Part shown: in pieces, positions 5,857 to 6,047 of the stretch
Layout: each line of letters opens with the position of its first letter
How positions within the stretch are numbered: the first letter of the stretch is position 1
Origin: Coriobacteriales bacterium
GTDB taxonomy: Bacteria; Actinomycetota; Coriobacteriia; Coriobacteriales; UBA8131
Assembly (NCBI GenBank): GCA_031276475.1
Contig: JAISMZ010000165.1
Location: 1-6,047, forward strand
Length of the DNA: 6,047 nucleotides
Direction of reading: 5' to 3'
Program-made: the position numbers and the translations under genes
Notes under the pieces: model-generated
Told to the model about the DNA's origin: nothing
Seen by the model: the letters and a program-made list of their open reading frames with translations, nothing else
The model's database searches: none

Positions 5857-6047
5857 TCAAAACAGCGCGTCCTGAAAGAAATTGCTGCAGAACGTACGCC
5901 GGTGCAGCGGTGACAGCCCGTACTCGCGAATCGCCTCGATGTGCGCGGCAGACGCATAGCCCTTGTTGCGCTCAAGGCCGTACTGTGGATAACTCTGCGC
6001 CGCCGCGACCATCAAGGCGTCTCGGGTGACCTTGGCGATGATTGAAG
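5857..6047 (-). CDS. rnhB: Ribonuclease HII, C-terminal part (5' end outside window)
   Basis: The last 62 complete codons of RNase HII are present, ending in TGA at 5857-5859. The first part of the gene lies beyond the window edge. The enzyme cleaves the RNA strand of RNA-DNA hybrids and nicks DNA at embedded ribonucleotides, starting ribonucleotide excision repair. The fragment reads SIIAKVTRD (the family's SIxAKVxRD, with the last catalytic Asp of the DEDD set encoded at 6019-6021), then YPQYGLERNKGY (family YPxYGfxxNKGY), AAHIEAIREYG, and LHRRTF near the C-terminus (family HRxSF). Thr replaces the common Ser before that Phe. A short tail, CSNFFQDALF, follows. The three other acidic residues cannot be checked here. 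In the transcription direction, yraN starts 176 bp after the rnhB stop, wider than the spacing between the later genes. Confidence 0.93.
   Translation of the reverse strand, partial: SIIAKVTRDALMVAAAQSYPQYGLERNKGYASAAHIEAIREYGLSPLHRRTFCSNFFQDALF

Noticed and set aside
5984..5992. Perfect DnaA-box match TTATCCACA (minus strand)
   Set aside because: It is a single copy inside the conserved YPxY codons of rnhB, with no AT-rich region or further boxes nearby, so it is not an origin.

Overview
The window holds six genes, all on the minus strand. They form a compact genome-maintenance and tRNA-modification cluster. Read in the direction of transcription (high to low coordinates) the order is: rnhB (RNase HII, 3' end only), yraN (UPF0102 nuclease-fold protein), comM (YifB-type Mg-chelatase-like AAA+ ATPase), dprA (DNA-processing/RecA-loading protein), trmFO (folate- and FAD-dependent tRNA m5U54 methyltransferase) and a Xer-type tyrosine recombinase. 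I see no rRNA, tRNA, CRISPR array, insertion sequence or prophage gene.

Organism: the DNA is GC-rich and the proteins are rich in Ala and Arg. The order rnhB-yraN-comM-dprA-(topA)-trmFO-xerC is a Gram-positive arrangement, and trmFO-xerC adjacency is well known in Bacillota. TrmFO in a GC-rich genome, together with the 'VGMADTAINEAR' style of ComM and the 'VGARKATPYG' style of DprA, suggests the class Coriobacteriia (Actinomycetota). A GC-rich Bacillota is the alternative. This is inference from remembered family patterns, not a database result.

Layout: 1-28 is a G-rich pentamer repeat just past the recombinase stop. 29-1021 is xerC. 1053-2432 is trmFO. A 64-bp gap (2433-2496) stands where many relatives carry topA. 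2497-3540 is dprA, with an Ala-rich N-terminus partly built from DNA repeats. 3540-5225 is comM, whose stop overlaps the dprA start (TGATG). 5228-5680 is yraN, 2 bp from comM and preceded by a strong Shine-Dalgarno. 5681-5856 is a 176-bp leader with a hairpin and T-tract. 5857-6047 is the end of rnhB.

How the genes work together: yraN-comM-dprA is tightly packed and very probably co-translated. ComM (branch-migration helicase in natural transformation) and DprA (RecA loader on incoming single strands) act in succession on transforming DNA. YraN is a predicted nuclease-fold partner of unproven function. RNase HII removes ribonucleotides from DNA, and the Xer recombinase resolves chromosome dimers. 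TrmFO makes ribothymidine at position 54 of tRNA. The core genes look ordinary and intact. The unusual points are the low-complexity N-terminus of DprA in place of its usual helical domain, an Ala-rich insertion in ComM, the missing topA and the quadruplex-capable repeat at the window edge. I found no convincing evidence of an undescribed multi-gene system.
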